The notes: a model not told the origin generated them from the sequence alone. A stretch of 64,000 nucleotides of DNA from Deinandra increscens subsp. villosa (GCA_039602395.1 JBCNJP010000010.1:91234000-91297999); one strand, 5' to 3'. Shown: positions 1-10,059, counted from the first letter of the stretch. Program-made: numbers and translations.

Positions 1-984
1 AGAATATCCTAAAATTTCTGAATATTGTTTCTCTTGTGATATTGCTGGTCTAATGTGTGCTATGCAGGACTTAAGAGAAAAGGCTAGATGGCCCAAGAAA
101 GGTGACAAACAGGGATCCTGGAAGGATAAATCTAAGTGGTGTGCCTTCCATGAGGATTTCGGGCATCTCACTGATGAATGCATTGCACTCAGGAAAGAGA
201 TTGGATATTTGTTGAGCAAGGGGCATCTCAAAGAACTTCTCGGCAGGAAGAAAATCCGAACTCAAGAACCCGAGAAGTCTCAACAGCGAGCAGCTTCTCC
301 ACCTCCGGATGCTCCAATTATTCATTTCATATCAGGAGGCTCGGACATATGTGGAACCTCCTACTCGTCTGCAAGGAAGCATGTTAAGCAGTCGAAGACT
401 GAAAAGAATGAGGGGCCTACAAAGACTTCACGGCTAACTGGGGAAAAACTTATCTCATTTGATGAATCCGACAGAAGCGACATCCAGGATCCCCATCATG
501 ATAGTTTGGTTATTACTCTGCATATTGCTAACTGTGTTGTACGCAGGATTCTGGTGGATAACGGAAGCTCAGTAAATATCATTCATTTGGAAGCATTGAA
601 AAAGATGAACGTACCAGAAGGCGACATAATTCCAAGATCTTCAGTCCTTGTTGGATTCAGTGGAGAAACCAAGAATACGATTGGGGATATTCGGCTTCCT
701 GTTTACATCGAGGGGGTAAACTGTGTTCAAAAATTTTGTGTTATTGATTCACTTTCTTGTTGCAATGTTATTTTAGGTAGGCCTTGGATTCCGTACCATC
801 AACCTACCACCAGTGCATCAAATTCCCGACGTCCTGGGGAGTTGTTCGGATAGAGAGCGATCAACAGGAAGCCAAGAACTGTTACCTCACTTCAATGAGA
901 AAAGCAACCAAGCTTAATTCAGCGTAGCAATCAAAGAAACTAGCACTTCAACTTCAGGAAGAAAAAGAATTAGACGTGAAGGAA
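1..984 (+). pseudogene. Tat-1 gag C-terminus and protease (partial, broken)
   Basis: The reading frame is already open at the left edge, so the gag start lies outside the window. It shows the Tat-type zinc knuckle C-x2-H-x4-H-x4-C (WCAFHEDFGHLTDEC), then a basic linker and a retropepsin-like aspartic protease with the active-site stretch ILVDNGSS and a later ILGRPW motif. Gag packages the RNA and protease matures the polyprotein in virus-like particles (known of Ty3/gypsy elements). Compared with the two other Tat copies in the window, the frame is lost just after LGRPWI near position 790. The original frame then runs to a UAG at 925-927 shared with the other copies. Sequence homologous to the other copies stops at about 985, where the RT core is deleted. 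Domain identity is seen; loss of function is inferred. Confidence 0.85.
925..933 (+). promoter_or_regulatory. UAG CAA UCA: possible stop-codon readthrough site between protease and RT
   Basis: In the ancestral gag-protease frame an in-frame TAG is followed by CAA TCA. This fits the leaky context UAG-CAR-YYA known from tobamoviruses. The frame stays open downstream until the deletion point. The same UAG is present at the same place in the Tat copies at 30728 and 37792. Confidence 0.45.
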
Positions 985-985
985 G

Positions 986-3349
986 TTGACCGGAAGAATA
1001 GCAGCTTTGAACAGATTTATATCAACATCCTCAGAAAAAAGCAAAGATTTTTATGAGATTCTGAGAAAGAATAAAAGATTCGAGTGGAATGAAAAGCATG
1101 AGGAAGCTCTCAAGTCACTAAAGGAATATCTCTCATCGGCTCCTCTATTGATGAAGCCAATAGACGGGGAGCCTCTAACCCTGTACTTAGCAGTCTCGGG
1201 AAGCTCAGTCAGTGCAGTCCTTGTCAAGGATCATGAAGGTCAGCAACATCCTGTGTACTATGTAAGTAAAACGCTTCTTGATGCAGAATCCAGGTATTCC
1301 TATCTTGAGAAACTTATTTTAGCTTTAATCATGGCTTCTACTAAGTTAAGACATTATTTTGAAACTCATACTATTATTGTAAGGACTAACTATCCTATTA
1401 AGGCAGTGCTCCGGAAGCCTGAGATGTCTGGCAGGTTAGCAAAGTGGGCAGTCAAGCTTAGTGCCTATGACATACAGTACGAGCCTAGAACGGCTATCAA
1501 GTCGCAGGCCCTAGCTGATTTTGTTGCAGACTTCAGCAGTGACGTCCTCCCGGAAGCTGACGAGGAAGCCAGGAAACTTGAGAGGCTTGATGAACTTGAA
1601 GAGCCTTGGATTTTATACACTGATGGAGCTTCCAATGTCAGGGGCACGGGCCTCGGAATCCTACTAAAATCACCTCAAGGGGACGTCTTACCCTCATCTA
1701 TTTCTTGTGAATTTCAGGCTACTAACAATGAAGCCGAGTATGAGGCGCTTATTGCAGGTTTACAGATTGCTAGGGGCATGGGAATCAGGTGTATTCAAGT
1801 CTATGTTGATTCCTTATTACTTGCTAACCATTTTAATGGTTCTTATGCAGCCAAAGGAGAGAAACTTTCGAAATATCTTGATGTTGTAAAAAATTTGTCT
1901 TTAAAATTTGAAATTTTTAATATAGTTCAGGTTCTAAGGGAAGAGAACTCGGAAGCCGATGCCTTGGCTAACTTGGCTTCATCTCTCAGGATTCCAGAGG
2001 ATGTCAAGATCCCGATCACTCATATTCTAACTCCCGCTATTTCAGATCAGGAATCCAACAAAGTGGACTGCGAGGATCCTATGGACGTCCAGGATCCTGA
2101 AAAGACTTTGGAATCCTGGACTTCCCCTATTATAAAGTATATTCAAAGTGGGGAAATTCCTAAAGACGAGAATCCCAGAGCTTTTCGCACGAAGGTAACT
2201 CCCTACATTATTTTGAATAACACCCTATATAGAAAGTCCCTTGCAGGTCCCTATTTAAGGTGTCTTGAGAAACCAGAAGCGCTACAAGTGCTTCAAGATA
2301 TCCATGCGGGAGATTGTGGAAATCACACCGGTGGAAGAGCATTGTTTTCCAAGATCCTCAGAACCGGTTACTTCTGGCTAACAATGAAGAAGGATGCTAT
2401 GGACTTCTCACAAAAGTGCGATGCATGCCAAAGACATAGCAATATCCTCCATCAACCAGCTGAACCATTGCATCCCATCGTCTCACCTTGGCCATTTATG
2501 AAATGGGGGATGGATATAGTTGGGAAGCTGCCCAAGGCACCCGGAGGAAAAGTCTTTATGCTTGCGATGACCGACTACTTTTCCAAATGGATAGAAGCAG
2601 AAGCCTACGTTCAAGTCAGGGAAAAGGAGGTTATCTCGTTTATCAAAAGGAATATCCTAACAAGATTTGGGATCCCAGCAGAAATTATATGTCATAATGG
2701 CTCCCAGTTTATTGGCAAGAGGACTACGAGTTTCTGTGAGAGTTGGGGGATTAAGATGATCACTTCCACACCAGTACATCCTCAAGCCAACGGTCAAGCG
2801 GAATCCAGCAACAAAATCATCATCAATAATTTGAAAAAGAAATTGGGTGCCAAGAAAGGAAGATGGGCTGAAGAACTTCCGTTTGTTCTTTGGGCAGATA
2901 GGACGACTTCTAAGAATGCAACTGGCCAAACACCTTTTTCTTTAGTGTTCGGGGCAGAAGCCGTCATCCCTACCGAAATGGTGATTCCTACAGCAAGAGT
3001 TACGCTTCAGGATTCCCAGAATAACTCTGAGAATCTACTTCAAGATCTTGAAACGCTAGAAGAACTCAGGGATCTTGCCAAAATCAGAATGGCGTCATAC
3101 CAGCAAAGGATAGCAAAGTCATATAATAAGAATATCAGGCTCAGGCGATTTCAGGTTGGAGACTTGGTATTGAGGAAAGCATTTCAGAACACGACTAATC
3201 CGGCTGATGGGAAGTTGGCACCTAAATGGGAAGGACCCTATCTAGTGGAATCCGAAGAAGGAAAAGGGGCATATAGACTGATGAACTTGGATGGAGACTT
3301 ATTACCGAGAGCTTGGAATGCCATCCATCTGAAAGCCTATTTTATGTAG
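986..3349 (+). CDS. Tat-1 pol remnant: RNase H, second RNase H and integrase, 787 codons
   Basis: This is the C-terminal two thirds of a Ty3/gypsy Tat-lineage pol. Residues 1-190 are the end of RT plus the native RNase H (PVYYVSKTLLDAE, YEPRTAIKSQALADF). Residues about 205-335 are a second, archaeal-type RNase H (LYTDGASN, NNEAEYEALIAGL), a hallmark of Tat elements. Residues about 435-480 are the integrase HHCC zinc finger, and 505-610 the catalytic core (MDIVGKL; NGQAES). The C-terminus ends HLKAYFM with no chromodomain. The track start is TTG at a deletion junction, so it is not a native start. The whole catalytic RT core (YIDD box) is missing. The second catalytic Asp of integrase reads His (ICHNGSQF, codon 570, 2693-2695). 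The frame is otherwise uninterrupted to TAG, so the inactivating changes look recent. It is inactive by inference. Confidence 0.9.
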   Translation: MTGRIAALNRFISTSSEKSKDFYEILRKNKRFEWNEKHEEALKSLKEYLSSAPLLMKPIDGEPLTLYLAVSGSSVSAVLVKDHEGQQHPVYYVSKTLLDAESRYSYLEKLILALIMASTKLRHYFETHTIIVRTNYPIKAVLRKPEMSGRLAKWAVKLSAYDIQYEPRTAIKSQALADFVADFSSDVLPEADEEARKLERLDELEEPWILYTDGASNVRGTGLGILLKSPQGDVLPSSISCEFQATNNEAEYEALIAGLQIARGMGIRCIQVYVDSLLLANHFNGSYAAKGEKLSKYLDVVKNLSLKFEIFNIVQVLREENSEADALANLASSLRIPEDVKIPITHILTPAISDQESNKVDCEDPMDVQDPEKTLESWTSPIIKYIQSGEIPKDENPRAFRTKVTPYIILNNTLYRKSLAGPYLRCLEKPEALQVLQDIHAGDCGNHTGGRALFSKILRTGYFWLTMKKDAMDFSQKCDACQRHSNILHQPAEPLHPIVSPWPFMKWGMDIVGKLPKAPGGKVFMLAMTDYFSKWIEAEAYVQVREKEVISFIKRNILTRFGIPAEIICHNGSQFIGKRTTSFCESWGIKMITSTPVHPQANGQAESSNKIIINNLKKKLGAKKGRWAEELPFVLWADRTTSKNATGQTPFSLVFGAEAVIPTEMVIPTARVTLQDSQNNSENLLQDLETLEELRDLAKIRMASYQQRIAKSYNKNIRLRRFQVGDLVLRKAFQNTTNPADGKLAPKWEGPYLVESEEGKGAYRLMNLDGDLLPRAWNAIHLKAYFM

Positions 3350-4669
3350 GGATCCTAGCAGGATTCTCACTCTGTCGGCAATCCAGGTAAGTATACTAAT
3401 CCGATTTCAATTCATTTTATCAATTTCTTTCTAACCATTACTAACTTAAGCATCGGAGTGGTGTCAGCGAGGCTGACACCCACCCTTCACCAAGCATTTG
3501 AGTGTTTTGCAGAAGGTTGGGAATCCTACAACAGTTTCTTGGGTTAATCCCCAGTCAGAGGTTGGCCACCTCTTCTCCGTCTAAGATGTCCAGCACATCT
3601 TCTAAGGTTTAAAGGTATTCACCTTTCTCAAGTTCGGGTAAACGCCTGTGACGCACGACCCTCGCCTGGAGCGCAAGTAATCACTCAGGGTGCTCAAGGT
3701 GGCTGGACCAGTCCATTCTTAGGGGTGGCTGATAATCTTGTCACTGGAGGCCTCCGATTGGATTCCTAAGGTTTTTAACACTTACGTGTTAACAATTGGT
3801 TTGGCATTTTCATGTCACTAAGTGGGTTTAACCCCAGTTTCCTAACTATTGGTTTGACATTTTCATGTCACTAAGCGGGTTTAACCCCAGTTTCTTTGGG
3901 CTAGTCCCCAGTTTATTCGGGAGTAACCCCAGTTTCTTTGGGCTAGTCCCCAGTTTATTCGGGAGTAACCCCAGTTTCTTTGGGCTAGTCCCCAGTTTAT
4001 TCGGGAGTAACCCCAGTTTCTTTGGGCTCGTCCCCAGTATATAACTTGGAATCTAAAACCTACTAGATCCCAGTCGGGAGAAGGTTTAGAACATAAGTAA
4101 TCTTAACTTATTATTTGAATTCCTATTTAACAGGTTTGAGAACCTTGAAGAATTGGGAATCCTGATCAGGAAGATAAGAAAATGGAGAGACTATATTTTT
4201 CAATATACTTTACGCTTTGGGTCCTACAAAATCTTAACATGTGACATTCTTTTATAAGAGAAAGGTTTGTTTTGGATCCATTAAGGTGGTGGATTCAAGA
4301 AAGATTCTTTTTATATTTTTATGTTCTATTTGTGGAGCCCAAACATATACCTTGTTTAAGTCAACGCAAGAACTATTTTTATAAACTTAAATGAAATGAC
4401 AAGTATTGGTTAAACCTACCATACCATTCATAATTATTAACAAAATAGGAAAAGCATCCCAGGTTTCGTCCTAAAAACCTCAGGATCCCTCCACCTGGGA
4501 GGCTTGATTGTCTGGGTTCTGAGATCCCGGGTTTCGTCTTGAAAAGTTCAAGATCCCTCCACCCGGAATCCCATCATTGTTAGTTGTTGTTTAGTGTGCA
4601 GGAAACATAAAGAAACATTGTTTGAAACATCAAAACATCATCAAAAAAGTGGAAATAACCAGCGGCACC
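3350..4669 (+). repeat. Tat-1 spacer between pol and antisense gene, with tandem repeats
   Basis: No gene is seen. Two copies of a unit of roughly 60 bp (GGTTTGGCATTTTCATGTCA core) at about 3790-3890 are followed by about four copies of a 42-bp unit (GGGCTAGTCCCCAG / GGGAGTAACCCCAG) from 3889 to 4036. Two copies of a TTTCGTC...GATCCCTCCACC segment lie at 4455-4575. Pol and the antisense gene end convergently on either side. The same spacer in Tat-2 (33434-34491) also carries tandem repeats of different sequence. Confidence 0.8.
3460..3480 (+). terminator. Perfect 9-bp hairpin 110 bp after pol stop
   Basis: GGTGTCAGC, loop GAG, GCTGACACC forms a perfect stem. It lies between the convergent ends of pol and the antisense gene. 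The homologous place in Tat-2 (about 34340) does not keep the pairing. Any role in 3' end formation is speculative. Confidence 0.35.
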
Positions 4670-6464
4670 TCAAGGTTCTTCATCGTTGGAGGTCTTGGAG
4701 AATCCCTCCACCTCTTTCCCCTTGTTCACGCCAGGATGACCGGTCATCTCCACTGTCAACTTCTTCTCTCCTCCCTCCTGCTTCAGAAGCTCATCGAGGC
4801 TGCTTCCTCCAGCTGCTGTCTTCTCAAGTTGAGCGCTTGGACTCTCTCCTTCCTGTTCAGAAGGATGGGTCTTCTCTTGTTTGGCAGCCTCAGCAGCTTC
4901 AGCTTCTTTCTTCAGCTTCTCCAACTTTGCCTTCCAAGCTTCAACTTTCCAGATCCCAACAGAGAAGTCTGCTTCGGACGCCTGCTCAGCCATCTTGATT
5001 TTACTTTGGAAAACAGCAATGGCGGCCGACCTTCTTCCCTTCTCAACCTCTTGCTCCAGAGCAGCATCAAATCCCTCTTGCACCATCTCCAGCTTCCTCT
5101 CAAAATATTTGTTTTTTGACTCAGCAATGTCCCCCTGGATCTTGATGGTTTCGTGAGCATTCTTGACTTCCTCCTTCAACTCTAGCACTTTGGCTTCAGC
5201 ATCAGCATGAATTATGGCGAGGCGCTTAAAACCCTGCAAGATTAGGGATCCTGGTTAGAATCCTGCTGGGATATCGAAAAGTTAGTCAGGAAATCTGGAA
5301 ATTGAAACTTACATGCTTCTGAAGACCGGTGAGCATGTTGATGGTTTCGGTGGTGTTCAAGCCTTCAAAGCAATCAGGAAGGCTGATGGAGGCGGGATCT
5401 GAGCCCTTCCTTTTCTTGGTGGTGGTGGCTTTACCTTTGGGCTGCGGGGGCTTGGAAGAGGTTGCTTTGGAGATGGGTTCAACCTTGGGTTGGATCACCT
5501 TGGGAGCCTCAGCAGTTTCTTCATCATCCAGATAGTCGGAAAGGTCTTCGAGATCAAAACTCATCTTAGTTTTGGGAGCTGAGAAGTTGAAAATACAAAA
5601 CAGATAAGTTTAAAATTCTCAATTTATTATAAATTCATGATATGAAATCTATCAATACTTACTTGACATTTTTTCAGAATTACTTGGCTCACTGAAAGAG
5701 GTCTCAATTGCGAAGATTCTCTCAGCCACATGGATCTGATAAAAATCCACAAGCTTCTTATCTGAGAGAGGAGTGGGTTTAATAAGCTTCTCAAACACAG
5801 GGGCTGCAAATAAAGGAAATCAAAGGTAAGTTAACACAGCTCAAAAATATTGACAGGAACAAAGGAATATAAGCTTCCTACCCTTCTTCACCCATTGTAC
5901 CGGCAACTTGGTACCCCCAACGATGGAATCCCTACGGACGAAGAAGAATTTCTGCCTCCAATCATGATCATTGTGGGTGGCCCTAGGAATCAAGTGGGAG
6001 TCTGAGGTTCTGGCTTGAAGAACGAACCGGCTGTTTCCATGGGTTCTAAGGTTGTAGGCAGCGCAAATTTCGGGAATCCCTATCGACAGGTTTCTAGAAC
6101 GATTCAGGCTGTCAATGGAGCAAAGGATCTTCCAAACCATGGGCATGGTTTGGGCATATGACAGCCCGGTGACCTTAAAGAAATCGTTCACTAGTGCAGG
6201 GAAGGGAAAAGACATCCCAAGTTGGAAGGGATAAAGAAGAAAACAAACCCAGGTTGCAGAAACCCAATCGGCTTTCAGCCTTGGGTTGAATGGAAAGAAG
6301 ACGGCATCAGACGGAAACAAGCCGGATTCCTTTAGCTCTTTCATGTCGATATCGGTGAAACGGCAGGACTCCTCCGACTTCACAGGGATGAAACCCTGAT
6401 CGACGAAGTCTCCGACAGTGGTAGCGACGGTAGCAACGGAAGAGGAACGTGTTTTCTTAACCAT
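4670..6464 (-). CDS. Antisense spliced gene of Tat-1: four exons, about 517 codons, intact
   Basis: The gene lies antisense between pol and the 3' LTR. Exons inferred from GT-AG borders and frame are 6464-5882, 5803-5663, 5578-5313 and 5233-4670. The lengths (583+141+266+564) join in frame with no stop until TGA/TAA at the end. I start at the ATG giving MVKKTRSSSV because copies B (MTKKSTRSSS), D and E start at the same place; the longer ORF from 6581 is not conserved. Exon 1 holds a globular domain (FPFPALVNDFFKVTGLSYAQ, THGNSRFVLQART, HNDHDW) resembling the plant 'putative gypsy-type transposon' family (Pfam PF04195, from memory). Exon 3 is Lys/Pro-rich, and exon 4 is a long Glu/Lys/Ala coiled coil with an acidic tail. 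No signal peptide or membrane segment is seen. Extra antisense ORFs are known in Tat elements; their function is unknown. A TATA-like box lies about 125 bp upstream. Confidence 0.75.
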
Positions 6465-6587
6465 GGCGAAAATTAAACGAGAGAAAATTGGAATGTCCGG
6501 GAAAAAGAGTACTGACCTGAATGCCGGGAGAGAGCTTTTCTCTAGGGTTTTCGGAAAGACGATGAGAAAAATGGAAAACAAATGAAG

Positions 6588-6594
6588 TATTTAA
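6588..6594 (-). promoter_or_regulatory. TATA-like box of the antisense gene
   Basis: TTAAATA on the minus strand lies 124-130 bp before the antisense ATG. Copies B (8667-8673, TTAAATA) and E (55538-55544, ATAAATA) have the same element at 114-123 bp. This supports an own promoter between the PPT and the antisense gene. Confidence 0.5.
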
Positions 6595-6761
6595 GGCTAT
6601 AACGAGCTGCGGAAATCTCGCATAGGGAAGAGTGTAAGCCGTCAAATCAAAAAAGGCATCTTAAATCTCGGCCGTCCACGTAGGCATGCAGATTAGCTTA
6701 AAACGATTTGAATTTCCCAGCTGTTATCCATTATCAAACACCCGCGAAATTCAGGGGCAAT

Positions 6762-7386
6762 TGTTATGGGTCAGGTTCCAGGCGCCCTGCTGAAAAGCTC
6801 GATCATACAGGAATCCGGGAATCCCAAGGATTCTCGACAGGTTATGTTACTCGTTATTTATTTGAATATCTTTACTCGCTAATAGCCACGTGATTAATTT
6901 CAATCGCAGGTAAACAAGGTCTAACCTCCCTAAAGAACCAGTCAATTAGGGCTGACATGGCACGAACGAACGTGGACGAGGTGGTGGATTTCCTCAAACG
7001 GCTCGTGAACATGGTCAAGAGGATCCCTGATTTTTCGGATAGTTAGTTTATTCTGTTTGTAACTATAAATAAGACATGATCGAATTAGGAAAACACACAA
7101 CACACAGCACTCTGAATACGGTAACACTTAGCAATCGATCATCGTCTTTATCATTGTAATCGGATTCTTGATTTATAAAAGCTTTAGGTAGCAGGCGCTT
7201 TGAGCCGGCTCCCGAGGTTTTTACTGGGATTCTCAGAGGCAACTCTCAGGATTTCGGGTTTCCCTCGTATATCATCGTGTCACTCGCACTACTTTTACTT
7301 TGCTTTTGAACCAGATTTCTTAGCACCTCACCCCACATTCTAAGTTTGGAATACGAGATTGCCTTGTGCAATTTTTGACCAAAACA
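6762..7386 (+). mobile_element. Tat-1 3' LTR (625 bp) with preceding polypurine tract
   Basis: A purine-rich tract, AAATTCAGGGGCAAT, ends at 6761. The LTR then runs from TGTTATGGGTCAGG to GACCAAAACA. The same terminal motif, TTTTTGACCAAAACA, ends the other Tat LTRs in the window (10056, 13988; reversed at 30841 and 40572). The middle contains CCGGCTCCCGAGG and TCTAAGTTTGGAATACGA blocks shared with the 8828-10056 LTR. The right flank is intron sequence of the next Tat antisense gene, so Tat-1 inserted there. The 5' LTR is outside the window. Confidence 0.8.
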
Positions 7387-7443
7387 CTGATTAGCAGCTG
7401 TAACATGTATAAAACTAACATATGTATTTATTGAGTTTCTTAC

Positions 7444-8553
7444 CAGGTTGACCATGGTCTGCATCGAGAGAACCTTGTTGCTGACCTCATAAGGAGCGAG
7501 ATCTTCAAAAGTTTCCAGGTACACGGGGGCTTCAACAGTCTTTCGCTTCTTGGAAGCCAAGGCCTTCGGCAGGCTGACAGGTGGCTTGGAGGTAGCAGGT
7601 TGCTCCAGTTGCTCCTTCTTGACTTTGAGGAGGTTATCGAGGTCCTTCAGGGAGAACGAAGAGCTGGACTTGAGGGCTGCAAAGAAAAATAGATTGTCAG
7701 CATTTGGGATGCTCAAATAAGCATGCAGTTCAGGATCCTGTGAAAACTTACCAGACATCTAGGGAATGTGGTTGGCTGAGTAGCTATGTTCGCCGGCAGC
7801 TGCTTCGAGAACCAGGGCTCTTTCAGTGGCAGGAATCTGGTAGAGTGCTTTAAGCTTCTTGGGATCCAGGAGCCTTTTGACGAGATTCTCAAATTTGGGA
7901 GCTGCAAAAAACATCAAAGAAATTAAACACAGTTTAAGGATTCAATTGCAAAAGAGAAATCAATATCCTACCCTTATCGACCCACTTCAATGGCAACTCC
8001 GTACCCCCAGGAATCGAGTTTTGCTTAATGAAGAAGAAACGTTTCTTCTAGTCATGGTCATTATGGGAGGCTCGAGGAATTAACTGAGAAGTGGAGGTGC
8101 GAGCCTTTAAGACAAATCGGCTGCAACCATGGGTTCAGAGTTGATAAGCTTCAAAGATTTCCGGAATCCCAATTTCCGAATTCCGGGTTTGATTCAGTTG
8201 ATCAAGGGAATACAAGATTCTCCAAACCATAGGCATGGTTTGGGCATAAGAGAGCCGAGTGGTCTTGAAAAACTGGGTAACCAACTCCGGAAAGGGGAAT
8301 GTCATACCGAGCAAGAAGGGGTAGTACATGAAACAGACCCAGGTGGTGGAGGTAAAATCGTACTTAACCCTAGAATCAAAAGTTCGGAAAATTGTTCCAG
8401 GAGGAAAGATATCGGAAACCTTGAGATCATGATATCGCCATCATCAAACGTGCAGGACTCCTCCTCGCCGGGGACAATGTAGCCCGGATCGTAGAAATCC
8501 TCGATCGTCGAGGAGTTTAGAGAAGAAGAAGAGCGAGTGCTTTTCTTGGTCAT
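7444..8553 (-). pseudogene. Antisense gene copy B (Tat-4), exons 1-3, broken
   Basis: This is homologous to the 4670-6464 gene with the same intron positions: exon 1 8553-7972, exon 2 7901-7752, exon 3 7676-7444. It starts MTKKSTRSSSSLN. Breaks are a frameshift after about residue 42 (near 8430), an Arg-to-stop change just after FEAYQL (8132), and a Trp-to-stop in the HNDHD motif (about 8050). The splice sites remain GT/AG. The coiled-coil exon 4 is absent because Tat-1 is inserted in the third intron at 7386. Its TATA-like box is at 8667-8673. Confidence 0.8.
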
Positions 8554-8827
8554 GGCCGAAAAGATAAAGGAAATCAGAGGAAGAGAAAAGAAACTGACTT
8601 GGAATATTGGAGAAGCTCAAGAGAGTTTGTGGAAGAAGATGATGAAAATATGAATTCAGAATCTTGTATTTAAAGAAAAAGAAATGATGGCCATCACATC
8701 CATCAGACTTCATAAAAACATCTCATCTCAAGCGTTTTTACCGTAATAACACTGTTAATTCGGCATCTTTTGAATTTTGAGAGCTGTTGAGCTTATCCAC
8801 ATCTGTCGAAATTCAAGGGGCAATTTT

Positions 8828-10056
8828 TGAGGGTGTATTTTCAGGATGCTCACAGGAAACTCAGAGAGTTCAAGAATTCTACTACAGTCTGGGAATCCCA
8901 CTTGTTTAGGTATCCTGATTAATTTTATTCGACTAACCCTTATAATTGCCACGTGTTTATTTATCCTAGGTACTGTTGAGTCATAAACTACCTCCGAGAT
9001 ACATGCTCCAGCTAGTGAAGATTGTGGACCAAGTGAACGAAGAAAGCTATAACGCTCAAGTTAGTTGGAGGATAGGATCCCGGGAATCCTGGAATGTTAG
9101 TTACTTTTGTATTCGTTATATAATCGAGTAGGGATGAGATCGGTACCATACCGGTACCGTACCGTACCGGTACCGGTTAGTACCGGTTTCAAAATTAAGA
9201 AAAATCAAGTACCGGTACCGGTACCGTTTAGGTTCGGTCGGTACCGGTTCGGTACCGATACCGGTACCGGTATTTCGGTAAATTACCGCTTTAGTACCGG
9301 TTTTCTTTTTCCGTATAAAAGTACCATCAAAGCATAAAAAAATGGTAGATCATTATTGATTTTATAACAAAATATCTCAATTATGAACAAATATAAAAGT
9401 TGGTTATTATAACTAAATCATGATTTCTAAAGCATTATACATTTTCTAAGGTGACCATGATCTATATTTATCAATGAATATTAAAACACGAAGGTGATAT
9501 GATCTATATATTTTCTAATGTTAGTAAATATGTAATCTAGTAGTTTAGAATAGACGATATACGAAGATTAATATTTCCTTTTCAGTTAAAAAATAATATA
9601 CGAAGAATGAAAAAGTAAGTAATGTCTGAAAATCAAAACGTTTGACAAATGGAGCGCTCAACCGGTTCATTTGTCAAATAAAAATAATAGCCTAAGAACT
9701 ATAATTGACGGATGTAAGAATAATTTGACAAAAAAAATCATTAACTAGCCTAAGAATTAGAAATATATAATTAGAAATAATATACAACCATTGTAACACT
9801 TAGCGTCGATCGATCAAACCTCCAAAACACTTGTAATTTTCAGTTTCTTATCAATAAAATAGTGAGGAAGCAGGCTCTTCAGGCTGGCTCCCGAGGTTTT
9901 TTTGCTAGGATTCCTAGAGGCTACTCGAAGGATCCTGAATTTTTCCCTCGTCACATCCTTGTGTTCGCTTCTACATTTCAAGCATATTGACAAGCACACT
10001 ACCTCACATTCTAAGTTTGGAATACGAAATCATCTTGTTGATTTTTGACCAAAACA
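8828..10056 (+). mobile_element. Tat-4 3' LTR interrupted by a GTACCG-rich insert
   Basis: The LTR follows a PPT (AAATTCAAGGGGCAATT, ending about 8827). It starts at TGAGGGTGTATTTTC and ends TTTTTGACCAAAACA at 10056. LTR sequence matching the 6762-7386 LTR is found on both sides of roughly 9128-9785. The stretch between them has no counterpart in the other LTRs and is treated as an insertion. Confidence 0.7.
9128..9785. mobile_element. GTACCG-rich insertion inside the Tat-4 LTR
   Basis: The insert begins near TAGGGATGAGAT and holds, at 9149-9305, a dense array of CGGTAC/GTACCG words including many GGTACC palindromes. AT-rich sequence without an ORF follows. The start resembles ends of plant hAT-like non-autonomous elements (recollection), but I found no matching inverted end or 8-bp duplication, so the class is open. 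Confidence 0.45.
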
Positions 10057-10059
10057 CAT

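Noticed and set aside
925..933. Readthrough motif as a trace of an integrated tobamovirus
   Set aside because: It lies within retrotransposon gag-pol and is shared by the Tat copies.
4594..5156. Several plus-strand ORFs of 90-165 codons
   Set aside because: They are Leu/Ser-rich shadows of the coiled-coil exon on the minus strand.
5841..6581. Start of the antisense gene at 6581
   Set aside because: The extra 39 codons are not conserved; copies B, D and E begin at the position of 6464.
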